Positions 40,548 through 53,149 of a stretch of DNA of 64,000 bases are shown here, piece by piece. Both the position numbers and the translations under genes were made by a program. Numbering within the stretch: the first letter of the stretch is position 1; each line of letters starts with the position of its first letter. Under the pieces are notes generated by a model that made no database searches, was not told the DNA's origin, and worked only from the letters and a program-made list of their open reading frames with translations. The DNA is from Lolium rigidum. Taxonomy: Eukaryota > Streptophyta > Magnoliopsida > Poales > Poaceae. The stretch lies in NCBI RefSeq assembly GCF_022539505.1, contig NC_061510.1, positions 392,566,249-392,630,248 of the forward strand, written 5' to 3'.

Positions 40548-43500
40548 ATGAATCGGCAATGGATGTACGGTAACCGACTCTCCGGTGAGTTCACTACAGG
40601 TTTGAAAGATTTCCTCGTAGTGGCTAATGCGAACAAGAAGAAGGGTTTTGTTATTTGTCCATGTGTTGACTGTAAGAATCAGAAGGGTTACTCTTCCTCA
40701 AGAGAAGTTCACCTGCACCTGCTTCGGCACGATTTCATGCCAAGCTATAATTGTTGGACCAAGCATGGAGAAAGAGGGGTTATAATGGAAGAAGATGAAG
40801 AAGGGGTGATTTCATCGATGAAAACTATGTTGATCATTTCGGTGATACTTTCATGGAGGATGCTGAAGGTGAAGGGGAAGGTGAAGGGGAAGGTGAAGAA
40901 GAGGCACGTGATGAGCCCGCTGATGATCTTGGTCGGACCATTGCTGATGCACGGAGACGTCTGCGAAACCGAAAAGGAGAGGGAGAATTTGGATCGCATG
41001 TTAGAGGATCACAAAAAGTCGCTGTACCCGTGATGCGATAATGGTCTGAAAAAGCTGGGCTGCACACTCGGATTTGCTGAGATGGAAGGCACAGGAAGGT
41101 GTAGCTGACTCGGGATTTGAAAACTTGCTGAAAATGTTGAAGAATATGTTTCCAAAGAATAACGAGTTACCCTCCAAGTACGTACGAAGCAAAGAAGGTT
41201 GTCTCGCCCTCTAGGTTTAGAGGTTCCGAAGATACATGCATGCATCAACGACCGCATCCTCTACCGCGGTGAATACGAGAATTTGAATGAATGCCCGGTA
41301 TGCACCGCATTGCGTTATAAGATCGGAGGCGATGACCCCGGTGACGATGTTGAGGGCCGAAACCCAGGAAGAGGGTTCCCGCCAAGGTGATGTGGTATGC
41401 TCCTATAATACCACGGTTGAAACGTCCGTTCGGGAACAAAGAGCATGCCAGAGTTGTTGCGATGGCACAAAGAGGACCGTAAGTCGGACGGGCAGCTGAG
41501 ACACCCCGCAGATGGAACGCAATGGAGAAAGATCGACAGAGAGTTCAAAGATTTTGCAGCTGACGCAAGGAACATAAGATTTGGTCTAAGTACGGATGGC
41601 ATGAATCCTTTTGGCGAGCAGTAGCTCCAGCCATAGCACCTGGCCCGTGACTCTATGCATCTACAACCTTCCTCCTTGGTTGTGCATGAAGCGGAAGTTC
41701 ATTATGATGCCAGTGCTCATCCAAGGTCCGAAGCAACCCGGCAACGACATCGATGTGTACCTAAGGCCATTAGTTGATGAACTTTTACAGTTGTGGGGCA
41801 GACCTGGTGTCCGTGTGTGGGATGAGCACAAAGAAGGGGAATTTGACCTACGAGCGTTGCTTTTCGTAACCATCAACGATTGGCCTGCTCTTAGTAACCT
41901 CTCGGGACTGTCAAATAAGGGATACAATGCATGCACGCACTGTTTACATGAGACTGAAAGTGTACATTTGCCAAATTGTAAGAAGAACGTGTACCTTGGG
42001 CATCGTCGATTTCTTCCGAAAATTCATCCAAGAAGAAATAAAGGCAAGCATTACAATGGCAAGGCAGATCACCGGCCGATGCTCGCGGAACGCACCGGTG
42101 CTGAGGTATTTGATATGGTCAAGGATTTGAAAGTCATCTTTGGAAAGGGTCCCGCGGACAATCAATTCCGAAGGGAGCCGACGGGCACGCACCCATGTGG
42201 AAGAAGAAATCTATATTCCGGGAGCTAGAATATTGGAAAGTCCTAGATGTCCGCTCTGCAATCGACGTGATGCATGTTACGAAGAATATTTGCGTGAACC
42301 TCCTAAGCTTCTTGGGCGTGTATGGGAAGACAAATGATACAAAGGAAGCACGGCAGGACCAGCAACGTTTAAAGACCCTAACGACCGGCATCCAGAGTGG
42401 TTTCAAGGTCGTGCCAGCTACGCTATTACCAAAGAAGAGAAGGTCATATTTTTTGAATGCCTGAGCAGTATGAAGGTCCCGTCTGGATTCTCGTCCAATA
42501 TAAAGGGAATAATAAACATGGCGGACAAAAAGTTCCAAAACCTGAAGTCTCACGACTGCCACGTGATTATGACGCAATTGCTTCCGATTGCTTTGAGGGG
42601 CTCCTGCCGGAAAATGTTCGAGTAGCCATTGTGAAGCTATGTGCATTCCTCAATGCAATCTCTCGAAGGTAATCAATCCGAAGTTCTACCACGGTTACGT
42701 AACGATGTGGTCCAATGTCTTGTCGGCTTCGAGTTGGTGTTCCCGCCATCCTTCTTCAATATTATGACGCACCTCCTGGTTCACCTAGTCGAAGAGATTT
42801 CCATTCTCGGTCCCGTATTTCTACACAATATGTTCCCCTTCGAGAGGTTCATGGGAGTATTAAAGAAATATTTTCGTAACCGTGCTAGGCCGTAAGGAAG
42901 CATCGCCAAGGGCTATGGAAATGAGGAGGTAATTGAGTTTTGTGTTGACTTTGTTCCCGACCTTAAGCCGATTGGTCTTCCTCGATCGCGACACGAGGGG
43001 AGACTAAGTGGAAAAGGCACGATCGGAAGGAAATCAACGATATGTATGGACGGCCATTCTCTCGAATGAAGCACACCACACGCTTCCGACCAATTCCAGC
43101 TTGGTGGCTCCGTACTTTGAGAAACACAAGAATATTTTACGCTCGGACAACCCGGGGAAGCCTGAAGCCTGGATTAGGAAGGCCCACATGGAGACTTTCG
43201 GCAGTTGGTTGAGAAAACATTTAATGAATGACATTGATGTTGTAGATCAGCTGTACATGTTGGCCAAGACACCATCTTCGACTATAACGACTTTCCAAGG
43301 GTACGAGATAAATGGGAATACATTTTACACGATCGCCCAAGATAAAAAGAGCACCAACCAAAACAGTGGTGTCCGCTTTGATGCAAGCAACCGAGAATGG
43401 GCAAAAGGTCACATATTATGGTTACATAGAGGAGATATGGGAACTTGAATATGGACCCTCCTTTAAGGTCCCTTTGTTCCGGTGCAAATGGTTCAAGCTA

Positions 43501-43888
43501 ACGGGAGGTGGGGTAAAGGTGGACCAGCAATACGGAATGACAATGGTGGATTTCAACAATCTTGGTTACCTTGACGAACCATTCGTCCTAGCGAAAGATG
43601 TCGCTCGGGTTTTCTATGTGAAGGACATGAGTAGCAAACCGAGGAAACGGAAAGATAAGAAAACGATAAGTACATCATGCGATGATCCAAAGCGCCACAT
43701 TGTTCTTTCAGTGGAAAAGAAACATCGTGGGAGTGGAGGACAAGATAGACATGTCAGAAGATTATAATATGTTTGGTGAAATTCCGCCCTTCAAAGTGAA
43801 CACCGTCCCAAGCATTAAGTTAAATGATGAGGATGCTCCATGGATACGGCCCAATCGTAAGCAAGCAGGGACACAAGGGAAGAAATGA
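40548..43888 (+). pseudogene. tnp2: TNP2 transposase of CACTA-3, frameshifted
   Basis: The ATG at 40548 follows AATGTAG and opens MNRQWMYGNRLSGEFTTGLK. Domains in order: transposase-associated (CPCVDCKNQKG, PSYNCWTKHGE), an EGEGEGEGE linker (40855-40905), the tnp2 core (41640-42330: PPWLCMKRKFIMMPVLIQGP, VMHVTKNICVNLLSFLG), a DUF4218-like block (42760-43020) and a DUF4216-like block (43270-43640). The end is RKQAGTQGKK with a stop at 43888. Frames change near 40800, 41040, 41200, 41390, 42195, 42460, 42670, 42895, 43310 and 43720. It is dead, but less decayed at the amino-acid level than the CACTA-1 copy. Confidence 0.9.
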
Positions 43889-44025
43889 TGTGTAATAATT
43901 TATTGTACCAAACTTTGTGGAATGGATCATGTGAATTATATTATCCGTGATGTGTTCTGGTGTCCATTTTCGAATGATTCTATTGATTCGAGATAGCACT
44001 GATGATACATGAAATTTGGAGTGAT

Positions 44026-44458
44026 TTAGTCATACTCCTGCCTAGGCTTATAATATGCATACTCGTAGTCTTCATAGTCGCCGCCGTTGTACTGGTAGTC
44101 GTCGCCTTCTAAGTTGCCGCCGTCGTCGTCGCTGCCGTCGTCGCCGCTCGTCGGCCGGCGCTCGTGGCTCGAACCGAGGCCGGCGCAGGCGGGGATATCG
44201 CCGGCCGTGATGTAGTCCATGACGCTCCGCGCAGTCCGGCCGTACAACTATAGCCGACGGCCGGCCTCGTGGAAGTTCCCAGGAGGCAGACCGTCCTCCT
44301 CATACTTGGCGAGCGCCCTCTCACGCCGATTGATGAAGAAGGCGTCCCAAGTATGCTGGTTATCGGGATGCCAGCGGGGATTCATCCGCTGCTCCGGCGT
44401 GAGGTCGAGGTAGTAGTGGTTCGTGATGGCCGCCCGGCGCGCAGTACCCTGAGGGAGG
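44026..44458 (-). pseudogene. CACTA-3 accessory ORF B, C-terminal part (split by the Athila-like element)
   Basis: It continues in frame from 52664-52799 after removal of the LTR element and one GGAGG copy. It reads HYYLDLTPEQRMNPRWHPDN, then DAFFINRRERALAKYEEDG, an in-frame TAG near 44250, and a Gly/Asp/Tyr-rich acidic tail (GGDYEDYEYAYY). The TAG may be a changed Trp codon. I recognise no domain. ORFs of this type accompany the AP2-type ORF in the same element, on the same strand. Confidence 0.6.
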
Positions 44459-46052
44459 TGATGGCGTGTATTTCACACGTTCGTTGGGCAACCCCAAGAG
44501 GAAGGTATGATGCGCACAGCAGCAAGTTTTCCCTCAGAAAGAAACCAAGGTTTATCGAACCAGGAGGAGCCAAGAAGCACGTTGAAGGTTGATGGCGGCG
44601 GGATGTAGTGCGGCGCAACACCGGAGATTCCGGCGCCAACGTGGAACCTGCACAACACAACCAAAGTACTTTGCCCCAACGAAACAAGTGAGGTTGTCAA
44701 TCTCACCGGCTTGCTGTAACAAAGGATTAACCGTATTGTGTGGAAGATGATTGTTTGCAGAGAAAACAGTAAAAACAAGTATTGCGAGAGATTGTATTTC
44801 AGTAAAGAGAATTGGACCGGGGTCCACAGTTCACTAGAGGTGTCTCTCCCATAAGACGAACAGCATGTTGGGTGAACAAATTACAGCTGGGCAATTGACA
44901 AATAAAGAGAGCATGACAATGCACATACATATCATGATGAGTATAGTGAGATTTAATTGGGCATTACGACAAAGTACATAGACCGCCATCCAACTGCATC
45001 TATGCCTAAAAAGTCCACCTTCAGGTTATCATCCGAACCCCCTCCAGTATTAAGTTGCAAGGCAATAGACAATTGCATTAAGTATGGTGCGTAATGTAAC
45101 TAGTGACTACATCCTTGAACATAGCACTAATGTTTTATCCCTAGTGGCAACAGCACAACACAACCTTAGAACTTTCTCACATCGTCCCGGTGTCAATGCA
45201 GCATGAACCCACTATCGAGCATAAGTACTCCCTCTTGGAGTTAAAAGCATCTACTTGGCCGGAGCATCTACTAGTAACGGAGAGCATGCAAGATCATAAA
45301 TAACACATAAGCATAACTTTGATAATCAACATAACAAGTATTCTCTATTCATCGGATCCCAACAAACGCAACATATAGAATTACATATAGATGATCTTGA
45401 TCATGATAGGCAGCTCACAAGATCCGACAATGATAGCACAATGGGGAGAAGACAACCATCTAGCTACTGCTATGGACCCATAGTCCAGGGGTAGACTACT
45501 CACTCATCACTCCGGAGGCGACCATGGCGGTGTAGAGTCCTCCGGGAGATGATTCCCCTCTCCGGCAGGGTGCCGGAGGCGATCTCCGGATCCCCCGAGA
45601 TGGGATCGGCGGCGACGGCGTCTCGCAAGGTTTTCCGTATCGTGGCTCTCGGTACTGGGGGTTTCGTCACGGAGGCTTTAAGTAGGCGGAAGGGCAAGTC
45701 GAGAGGCGGCACGGGGGCCCGCACCATAGGCCGGCGCGGCCAGGGGTGGGGCCGCGCCGCCCTAGGGTTTGGCCACCCCGTGGCCCCTCTTCGTCTCGTC
45801 TTCGGTCTTCTGGAAGCTTCGTGAGAAAATAGGCCCCTGGGCTTTTATTTCGTCCAATTCCGAGAATATTTCTTTACTAGGATTTCTGAAACCAAAAACG
45901 GCAGAAAACAACAACTGGCACTTCGGCATCTTGTTAATAGGTTAGTTCCAGAAAATGCACGAATATGACATAAAGTGTGCATAAAACATGTAGATAACAT
46001 CAATAATGTGGCATGGAACACAAGAAATTATCGATACGTTGGAGACGTATCA
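44459..46052 (-). repeat. 3' LTR of the Athila-like element
   Basis: Plus-strand limits are TGATGGCGTGTATTTC and GGAGACGTATCA. In element orientation the LTR begins TGATACGTCTCCAACGTATC, which contains a 7-bp inverted repeat (GATACGT / ACGTATC). Confidence 0.92.
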
Positions 46053-48657
46053 GCATCCCCAAGCTTAGTTCTGCTCGTCCCGAAGAGGTAAAACGATAAC
46101 AAAGATAATTTCTGGAGTGACATGCCATCATAATCTTGATCATACTATTTGTAAAGCATATGTAGTGAATGCAGCGATCAAAACAATGTGTATGACATGA
46201 GTAAACAAGTGAATCATAAAGCAAAGACTTTTCATGAATAGCACTTCAAGACAAGCATCAATAAGTCTTGCATAAGAGTTAACTCATAAAGCAATAATTC
46301 AAAGTAAAGGTATTGAAGCAACACAAAACAAGATTAAGTTTCAGCGGTTGCTTTCAACTTGTAACATGTATATCTCATGGATATTGTCAACATAGAGTAA
46401 TATAATAAGTGCAATAAGCAAGTATGTAGGAATCAATGCACAGTTCACACAAGTGTTTGCTTCTTGAGGTGGAGAGAAATAGGTGAACTGACTCAACATT
46501 GAAAGTAAAATAATGGTCCTCATAGAGGAAAAGCATCGATTGCTATATTTGTGCTAGAGCTTTTGATTTTTGAAAACATGAAACAATTTTGTCAACGGTA
46601 GTAATAAAGCATATGCATCATGTAAATTATATCTTATAAGTTGCAGGCCTCATGCATAGTGTACCAATAGTGCCCGCACCTTATCCTAATTAGCTTGGAC
46701 TACCTGGATTATCACCGCAATACATATGCTTTAACCAAGTTTCACAAAGGGGTACCTCTATGCCGCCTGTACAAAGGTCTAAGGAGAAAGCTCGCATTTG
46801 GATTTCTCGCTTTTGATTATTCTCAACTTAGACATCCATACCGGGACAACATAGACAACAGATAATGGACTCCTCTTTTATTGCTTTAAGCATTTGACAA
46901 CAATTAATTCTTTTCTCATTAGAGATTTGAGGATATTTGTCCAAAACTGAAACTTCCACCATGAATCATGGCTTTAGTTAGCGGCCCAATGTTCTTCTCT
47001 CACAATATGCATGCTCAAACCATTCAACTCAGTGTAGATCGCCCTTACTTCCGACAAGACGAACATGCATAGCAACTCACATGAAATTCAACAATGAGTT
47101 GATGGCGTTCCCAAGTAAACATGGTTATCGCACAACAAGCAACTTAATAAGAGATAAAGTGCATAATTACATATTCAATACCACAATAGTTTTTAAGCTA
47201 TTTGTCCCATGAGCTATATATTGCAAAGGTGAATGATGGAATTTTAAAGGTATCACTCAAGCAATTTACTTTGGAATGGCGGGAAAATACCATGTAGTAT
47301 AGGTAGGTATGGTGGACACAAATGGCATAGTGGTTGGCTCAAGTATTTTGGATGCATGAGAAGTATTCCCTCTCGATACAAGGTTTAGGCTAGCAAGGTT
47401 ATTTGAAACAAACACAAGGATGAACGGTACAGCAAGACTCACATAAAAGACATATTGTAAACATTATAAGACTCTACACCGTCTTCCTTGTTGTTCAAAC
47501 TCAATACTAGAAATTATCTAGACTTTAGAGAGACCAAATATGCAAACCAAATTTTAGCATGCTCTATGTATTTCTTCATTAATGGGTGCAAAGCATATGA
47601 TGCAAGAGCTTAAACATGAGCACAACAATTGCCAAGTATCACATTACCCAAGACATTTATAGCAATTACTACATGTATCATTTTCCAATTCCAACCATAT
47701 AACAATTTAACGGAGGAGAAACTTCGCCATGAATACTATGAGTAGAAACCAAGGACATATTTGTCCATATGCTACAGCGGAGCGTGTATCTCTCCCATAA
47801 AGTGAATGCTAGGATCCATTTTATTCAAACAAAACAAAAACAAAAACAAACCGACGCTCCAAGAAAAAGCACATAAGATGTGGCTGAATAAAAATATAGT
47901 TTCAGGGGAGGAACCTGATAATTTGTCGATGAAGAAGGGGATGCCTTGGGCATCCCCAAGCTTAGACGCTTGAGTCTTCTTGATATATGCAGGGGTGAAC
48001 CACCGGGTGCATCCCCAAGCTTAGAGCTTTCACTCTCCTTGATCATGTTGCATCATACTCCTCTCTTGATCCTTGAAAACTTCCTCCACACCAAACTCGA
48101 AACAACTCATTAGAGGGTTAGTGCACAATATAAATTGACATATTCAGAGGTGACACAATCATTCTTAACACTTCTGGACATTGCATAATGCTACTGGACA
48201 TTAGTGGATCAAAGAAATTCATCCAACATAGCGAAAGAGGCAATGCGAAATAAAAGGCAGAATCTGTCAAAACAGAACAGTTCGTATTGACGAATTTTAA
48301 AATGGCACCAGACTTGCTCAAACGAAAATGCTCAAATCGAATGAAAGTTACGTACATATCTGAGGATCATGCTCGTAAATTGGCGTAATTTTCTGAGCTA
48401 CCTACAGGGAGGTGGACCCAGATTCGTGACAGCAAAGAAATCTGGAACTGCGCAGTAATCCAAATCTAGTACTTACTTTTCTATCAACGGCTTAACTTGG
48501 CACAACAAAACTCAAAACTAAGATAAGGAGAGGTTGCTACAGTAGTAAACAACTTCCAAGACACAAAATAAAAACAAGGTACTGTAGGTAAAAACATGGG
48601 TTGTCTCCCATAAGCGCTTTTCTTTAACGCCTTTCAGCTAGGCGCAGAAAGTGTATA
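46053..48657 (-). other. Non-coding internal region of the Athila-like element, with three polypurine-type motifs
   Basis: No ORF over about 80 codons is convincing. The 16-mer GCATCCCCAAGCTTAG occurs at 46053-46068 (against the LTR, where it acts as the polypurine tract CTAAGCTTGGGGATGC on the element strand) and again at 47950-47965 and 48009-48024. The sequence is AT-rich and not repetitive otherwise. Confidence 0.7.
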
Positions 48658-50808
48658 TCAAGTATTATCAAGAGATGAAATATCAACATCATAATTTGTT
48701 CTAATAATAGAATCATAAGGTACCTTTATTCTCTTTCTAGGGAAGTGTTCCATACCTTTCTTGAGAGGAAATTGATATTTTATATTACCTTCCCTCATAT
48801 CAATAATAGCACCAACAGTTCGAAGAAAAGGTCTTCCCAATATAATGGGACAAGATGCATTGCATTCAATATCCAAGACAACAAAATCAACGGGAACAGG
48901 ATTATTGTTAACGGTAATGCGAACATTATCAACTTTACCCAAAGGTTTCTTTGTAGAATGATCAGCAAGAATAACATCCAAATAACAATTTTTCAGCGGT
49001 GGCAAGTCAAGCATATTATAAATTTTCTTAGGCATAACAGAAATACTTGCACCAAGATCACATAAAGCATTACAATCAAAATATTTAACCTTCATCTTAA
49101 TGATGGGCTCCCAACCATCTTCTAGCTTTTTAGGAATAGAGGCTTCGCGCTCTAGTTTCTCTTCTCTAGCTTTTATGAGAGCATTTGTAATATGATGCGT
49201 GAAAGCCAAATTTATAGCACTAGCATTAGGACTTTTAGCAAGTTTTTGCAAGAACTTTATAACTTCAGAGATGTGGCAATCATCAAAATTCAAACCATTA
49301 TAATCTAAAGCAATGGGATCATCATCCCCAATGTTGGAAAAAATTTCAGCAGCTTTATCACAGGCAGTTTCAGCAGTTTTAGCAGTTTCAGGCAGTTTTT
49401 CGCGCTTTGCATTAGAAGTGGAAACATTGCTAACACCAATTATTTTATTAGTATGAGTAGGAGGTGCAGCAACATGTGTAGCATTAGCATTACTAGTGGT
49501 GGTAATAGTCCAAACTTTAGCTATATTCTTCTCTTTAGCTAGTTTTTCATTTTCTTCTCTATCCCACCTAGCACGCAGTTCAGTCATTAATCTTATATTC
49601 TCATTAATTCTAACTTGAATGGCATTTGCTGTAGTAGTAATTTTATCATCTAAATCCTCAGGTTTAGCAGCCATTTTATTGATTAAAGAAGATTGTGATG
49701 CAGACATGTATGAGATTCGGGTTTCAAGCACTAGCAAGTTTAGTTTGCAACCCCGAGATTTCCCTATTCAGATTTTCAAGTTGATTTCCTATATTCTTCA
49801 ACAAGATAGATTGCTCATTCATAATTTTAGTAAACAATTTATTTTGCTCATATTGTGATTGCATAAAACTCTTGGTGGATCTTTCAATTTCTAACATCTT
49901 TTCTTCATTAGGTGAAGCATATCTACCATAAGAGTTACCATTAGCAGAGTATGGCCTAGAATCATTGTGATTGTTATTTTTAATGAAATTCACATCAACA
50001 TATTCTTTTTGAGAAACTAATGACGCTAACGGAACATTATTAGAATTAACATTAGGCCTACCGTTCACAAGCATAGACATAATAGCATCAATCTTATCAT
50101 TTAAGGAAGAGGATTCCTCAACAGAATTTACCTTCTTACCTTGTGGAGCTCTTTCCGTGTGCCATTCAGAGTAGTTGATCATCATATTATCAAGAAGCTT
50201 TGTTGCTTCACCAAGAGTGATGGACATAAAGGTACCTCCAGCAGCTGAATCCAATAAATTCCGCGAAGAAAAATTTAGTCCTTGCATAGAAGGTTTGGAT
50301 GATCATCCAAGTAGTCAGTCCATGGGTTGGGCAATTTCTAACCAGAGATTTCATTCTTTCCCAAGCTTGAGCAACATGTTCAGTATCTAATTGTTTAAAA
50401 TTCATTATGCTACTCCTCAAAGATATAATTTTAGCAGGGGGATAATATCTACCAATAAAAGCATCCTTGCATTTAGTCCATGAATCAATACTATTCTTAG
50501 GCGGAGATAGCAGCCAATCTTTAGCTCTTCCTCTTAATGAGAAAGGGAACAATTTTAGTTTAATAATATCACCATCTACATCTTTATATTTTTGCATTTC
50601 ACATAGTTCAACAAAATTATTAAGATGGGCAGCAGCATCATCAGAACTAATTCCAGAAAATTGATCTTTCATAACAAGATTCAAGTAAAGCAGGTTTAAT
50701 TTCAAAGAATTCTGCTGTAGTAGCAGGTGGAGCAATAGGTGTGCATAAGAAATCATTATTATTTGTGGTTGTGAAGTCACACAACTTAGTATTTTCAGCG
50801 TTGGCCAT
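48658..50808 (-). pseudogene. gag-pro: Gag-protease of the Athila-like element, frameshifted
   Basis: The start is the ATG at 50808 (MANAENTKLCDFTTTNNND). A frame slip near 50690 leads to the gag domain (QFSGISSDDAAAHLNNF, KLFPFSLRGRAKDW, VAQAWERMKSLVRNCP). One extra A near 50282 shifts into GLNFSSRNLLDSAAGGTFM. One extra T near 49728 creates a stop just before ETRISYMSASQ. The last frame (49737-48658) carries the retropepsin: CDLGASISVMPK (active-site Asp), VDFVVLDIECNASCPIILGR and a stop at 48658. Three single-base slips suggest recent loss. Protease would process Gag; no polymerase follows. Confidence 0.85.
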
Positions 50809-51034
50809 TTTAGCAATAGTAAATAAAGCAAACTAGATAAAGTAAATGCAAGTAAACTAATTTTTTTGTGTTTTCGATATAGCAAACAAGACAGCAAATA
50901 AAGTAAAACTAGCAACTAATTTTTTTGTATTTTGATATAAGTGCAGCAAACAAAGTAGTAAATAAAATAAAGCAAGACAAAAACAAAGTAAAGAGATTGA
51001 GAAGTGGAGACTCCCCTTGCAGCGTGTCTTGATC

Positions 51035-51052
51035 TCCCCGACAACGGCGCCA
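51035..51052 (-). other. Primer-binding site, tRNA-Asp type
   Basis: On the minus strand TGGCGCCGTTGTCGGGGA starts 11 bases after the LTR end. It fits the tRNA-Asp-type site common in Athila-related elements, with one probable mismatch. Confidence 0.8.
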
Positions 51053-51063
51053 GAAAATATGCT

Positions 51064-52663
51064 TGATGGCGTGTATTTCACACGTTCGTTGGGCAACCCC
51101 AAGAGGAAGGTATGATGCGCACAGCAGCAAGTTTTCCCTCAGAAAGAAACCAAGGTTTATCGAACCAGGAGGAGCCAAGAAGCACGTTGAAGGTTGATGG
51201 CGGCGGGATGTAGTGCGGCGCAACACCGGAGATTCCGGCGCCAACGTGGAACCTGCACAACACAACCAAAGTACTTTGCCCCAACGAAACAGTGAGGTTG
51301 TCAATCTCACCGGCTTGCTGTAACAAAGGATTAACCGTATTGTGTGGAAGATGATTGTTTGCGAGAGAAAACAGTAAAAACAAGTATTGCAAGTAGATTG
51401 TATTTCGAGTAAAGAGAATTGGACCGGGGTCCACAGTTCACTAGAGGTGTCTCTCCCATAAGACGAACAGCATGTTGGGTGAACAAATTACAGTTGGGCA
51501 ATTGACAAATAAAGAGAGCATGACAATGCACATACATATCATGATGAGTATAGTGAGATTTAATTGGGCATTACGACAAAGTACATAGACCGCCATCCAA
51601 CTGCATCTATGCCTAAAAAGTCCACCTTCAGGTTATTATCCGAACCCCCTCCATTATTAAGTTGCAAGGCAACAGACAATTGCATTAAGTATGGTGCGTA
51701 ATGTAACTAGTGACTACATCCTTGAACATAGCACTAATGTTTTATCCCTAGTGGCAACAAGCACAACACAACCTTAGAACTTTCATCACTCGTCCCAGGT
51801 GTCAATGCAGGCATGAACCCACTATCGAGCATAAGTACTCCCTCTTGGAGTTAAAAGCATCTACTTGGCCAAAGCATCTACTAGTAACGGAGAGCATGCA
51901 AGATCATAAATAACACATAAGCATAACTTTGATAATCAACATAACAAGTATTCTCTATTCATCGGATCCCAACAAACGCAACATATAGAATTACATATAG
52001 ATGATCTTGATCATGATAGGCAGCTCACAAGATCCGACAATGATAGCACAATGGGGAGAAGACAACCATCTAGCTACTGCTATGGACCCATAGTCCAGGG
52101 GTAGACTACTCACTCATCACTCCGTAGGCGACCATGGCGGTGTAGAGTCCTCCGGGAGATGATTCCCCTCTCCGGCAGGGTGCCGGAGGCGATCTCCTGG
52201 ATCCCCCGAGATGGGATCAGCGGCGACGGCGTCTCAGTAAGGTTTTCCGTATCGTGGCTCTCGCATCGGGGGTTTCGCCACGGAGGCTTTAAGTAGGCGG
52301 AAGGGCAAGTCGAGAGGCGGCACGGGGGCCCGCACCATAGGCCGGCGCGGCCGGGGGTGGGGCCGCGCCGCCCTAGGGTTTGGCCACCCCGTGGCCCCTC
52401 TTCGTCTCGTCTTCGGTCTTCTGGAAGCTTCGTGAGAAAATAGGCCCCTGGGCTTTTATTTCGTCCAATTCCGAGAATATTTCTTTACTAGGATTTCTGA
52501 AACCAAAAACAGCAGAAAACAAGAATCGGCACTTCGGCATCTTGTTAATAGGTTAGTTCCGGAAAATGCATGAATATGACATAAAGTGTGCATAAAACAT
52601 GTAGATAACATCAATAATGTGGCATGGAACACAAGAAATTATCGATACGTTGGAGACGTATCG
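51064..52663 (-). repeat. 5' LTR of the Athila-like element
   Basis: It is nearly identical to 44459-46052. Differences seen include one-base indels near 44780/51362 and 45183/51785 and a few substitutions. The terminal base adjoining the duplication is G instead of A. Confidence 0.92.
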
Positions 52664-52799
52664 GGAGGGAGGGACCGGCACGCCGCCGGCGCTTAGGCTC
52701 CAGCCCGGCGGGGACGCGGTAGCCCGGTGGGCAAGGGTAGTTCGAGGCGCAAAGCTCCTCCACCTGCCGGTAGGTTAGAGTGGGTGCGGTGGAAGCCAT
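52664..52799 (-). pseudogene. CACTA-3 accessory ORF B, N-terminal part
   Basis: The ATG at 52799 opens MASTAPTLTYRQVEELCASN followed by a Pro/Arg-rich part (PPGYRVPAGLEPKRRRR) and runs to the GGAGG duplication, then on at 44453. With both parts and reading through one stop it would be about 190 residues. The promoter side carries the GGCGGGAA repeats. Confidence 0.6.
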
Positions 52800-52867
52800 G
52801 AGAGAGTGATGAGAGATTGTAGAGATGTGATAATGCTGGCCAAGCCGGGCTACATATATGTAGTGAG

Positions 52868-53055
52868 AAATGGCGGGAAAAATGGGAGCGGGAAGACAGG
52901 TGGCGGGAAGAAAGTGGCGGGAAGAAAGAGGCGGGAAGAGGGGGTCGGCGGAAAGACATAGGCGGGAAGAGGGGGCCGGCTGAAAGACAGAGGCGGGAAG
53001 AGGGGCCGACGGAAAGACAGAGGCGGGAAGAGGGGGCCGGCGCCGGAAAGACAGA
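52868..53055. repeat. GGCGGGAAGA tandem repeats upstream of ORF B
   Basis: GGCGGGAA recurs about eight times at 16-30 bp spacing, first with AAAAT and then with GA(A/G)A. The first copy fits TTTTTCCCGCC, an E2F-type site, but most others have CTTCCCGCC and fit less well. It lies just upstream of accessory ORF B, as the related array lies upstream of the CACTA-1 accessory ORF. Confidence 0.65.
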
Positions 53056-53149
53056 GCCGCCTCCTTCGAATCTGGCCATGTATCTTAATTTTCAGTTGAG
53101 CTCTGTACTTTAATTTTAGTTCAATCGTAATAAATTTCGTGTCAACCAC

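Larger units (their letters stand above)
44459..52663 (-). mobile_element. Athila-like Ty3/gypsy element, gag-pro only, TSD GGAGG
   Basis: LTRs at 44459-46052 (1594 bp) and 51064-52663 (1600 bp) enclose 5.0 kb. GGAGG is duplicated at 44454-44458 and 52664-52668. The primer-binding site beside the right LTR shows minus-strand orientation. Gag and a retropepsin are encoded, with frameshifts. Reverse transcriptase, RNase H and integrase are absent, and 2.6 kb without coding fills that place. The Gag type (FPFSLRGRAKDWLLSPP) is that of Athila-related elements. The last base of the right LTR is G where A is expected (TATCG instead of TATCA). Confidence 0.92.

Noticed and set aside
44382..44827. 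ORFs of about 100 aa at the LTR ends of the Athila-like element
   Set aside because: They repeat at 50909-51434 as part of the LTR, differ in frame between copies and have no domain.
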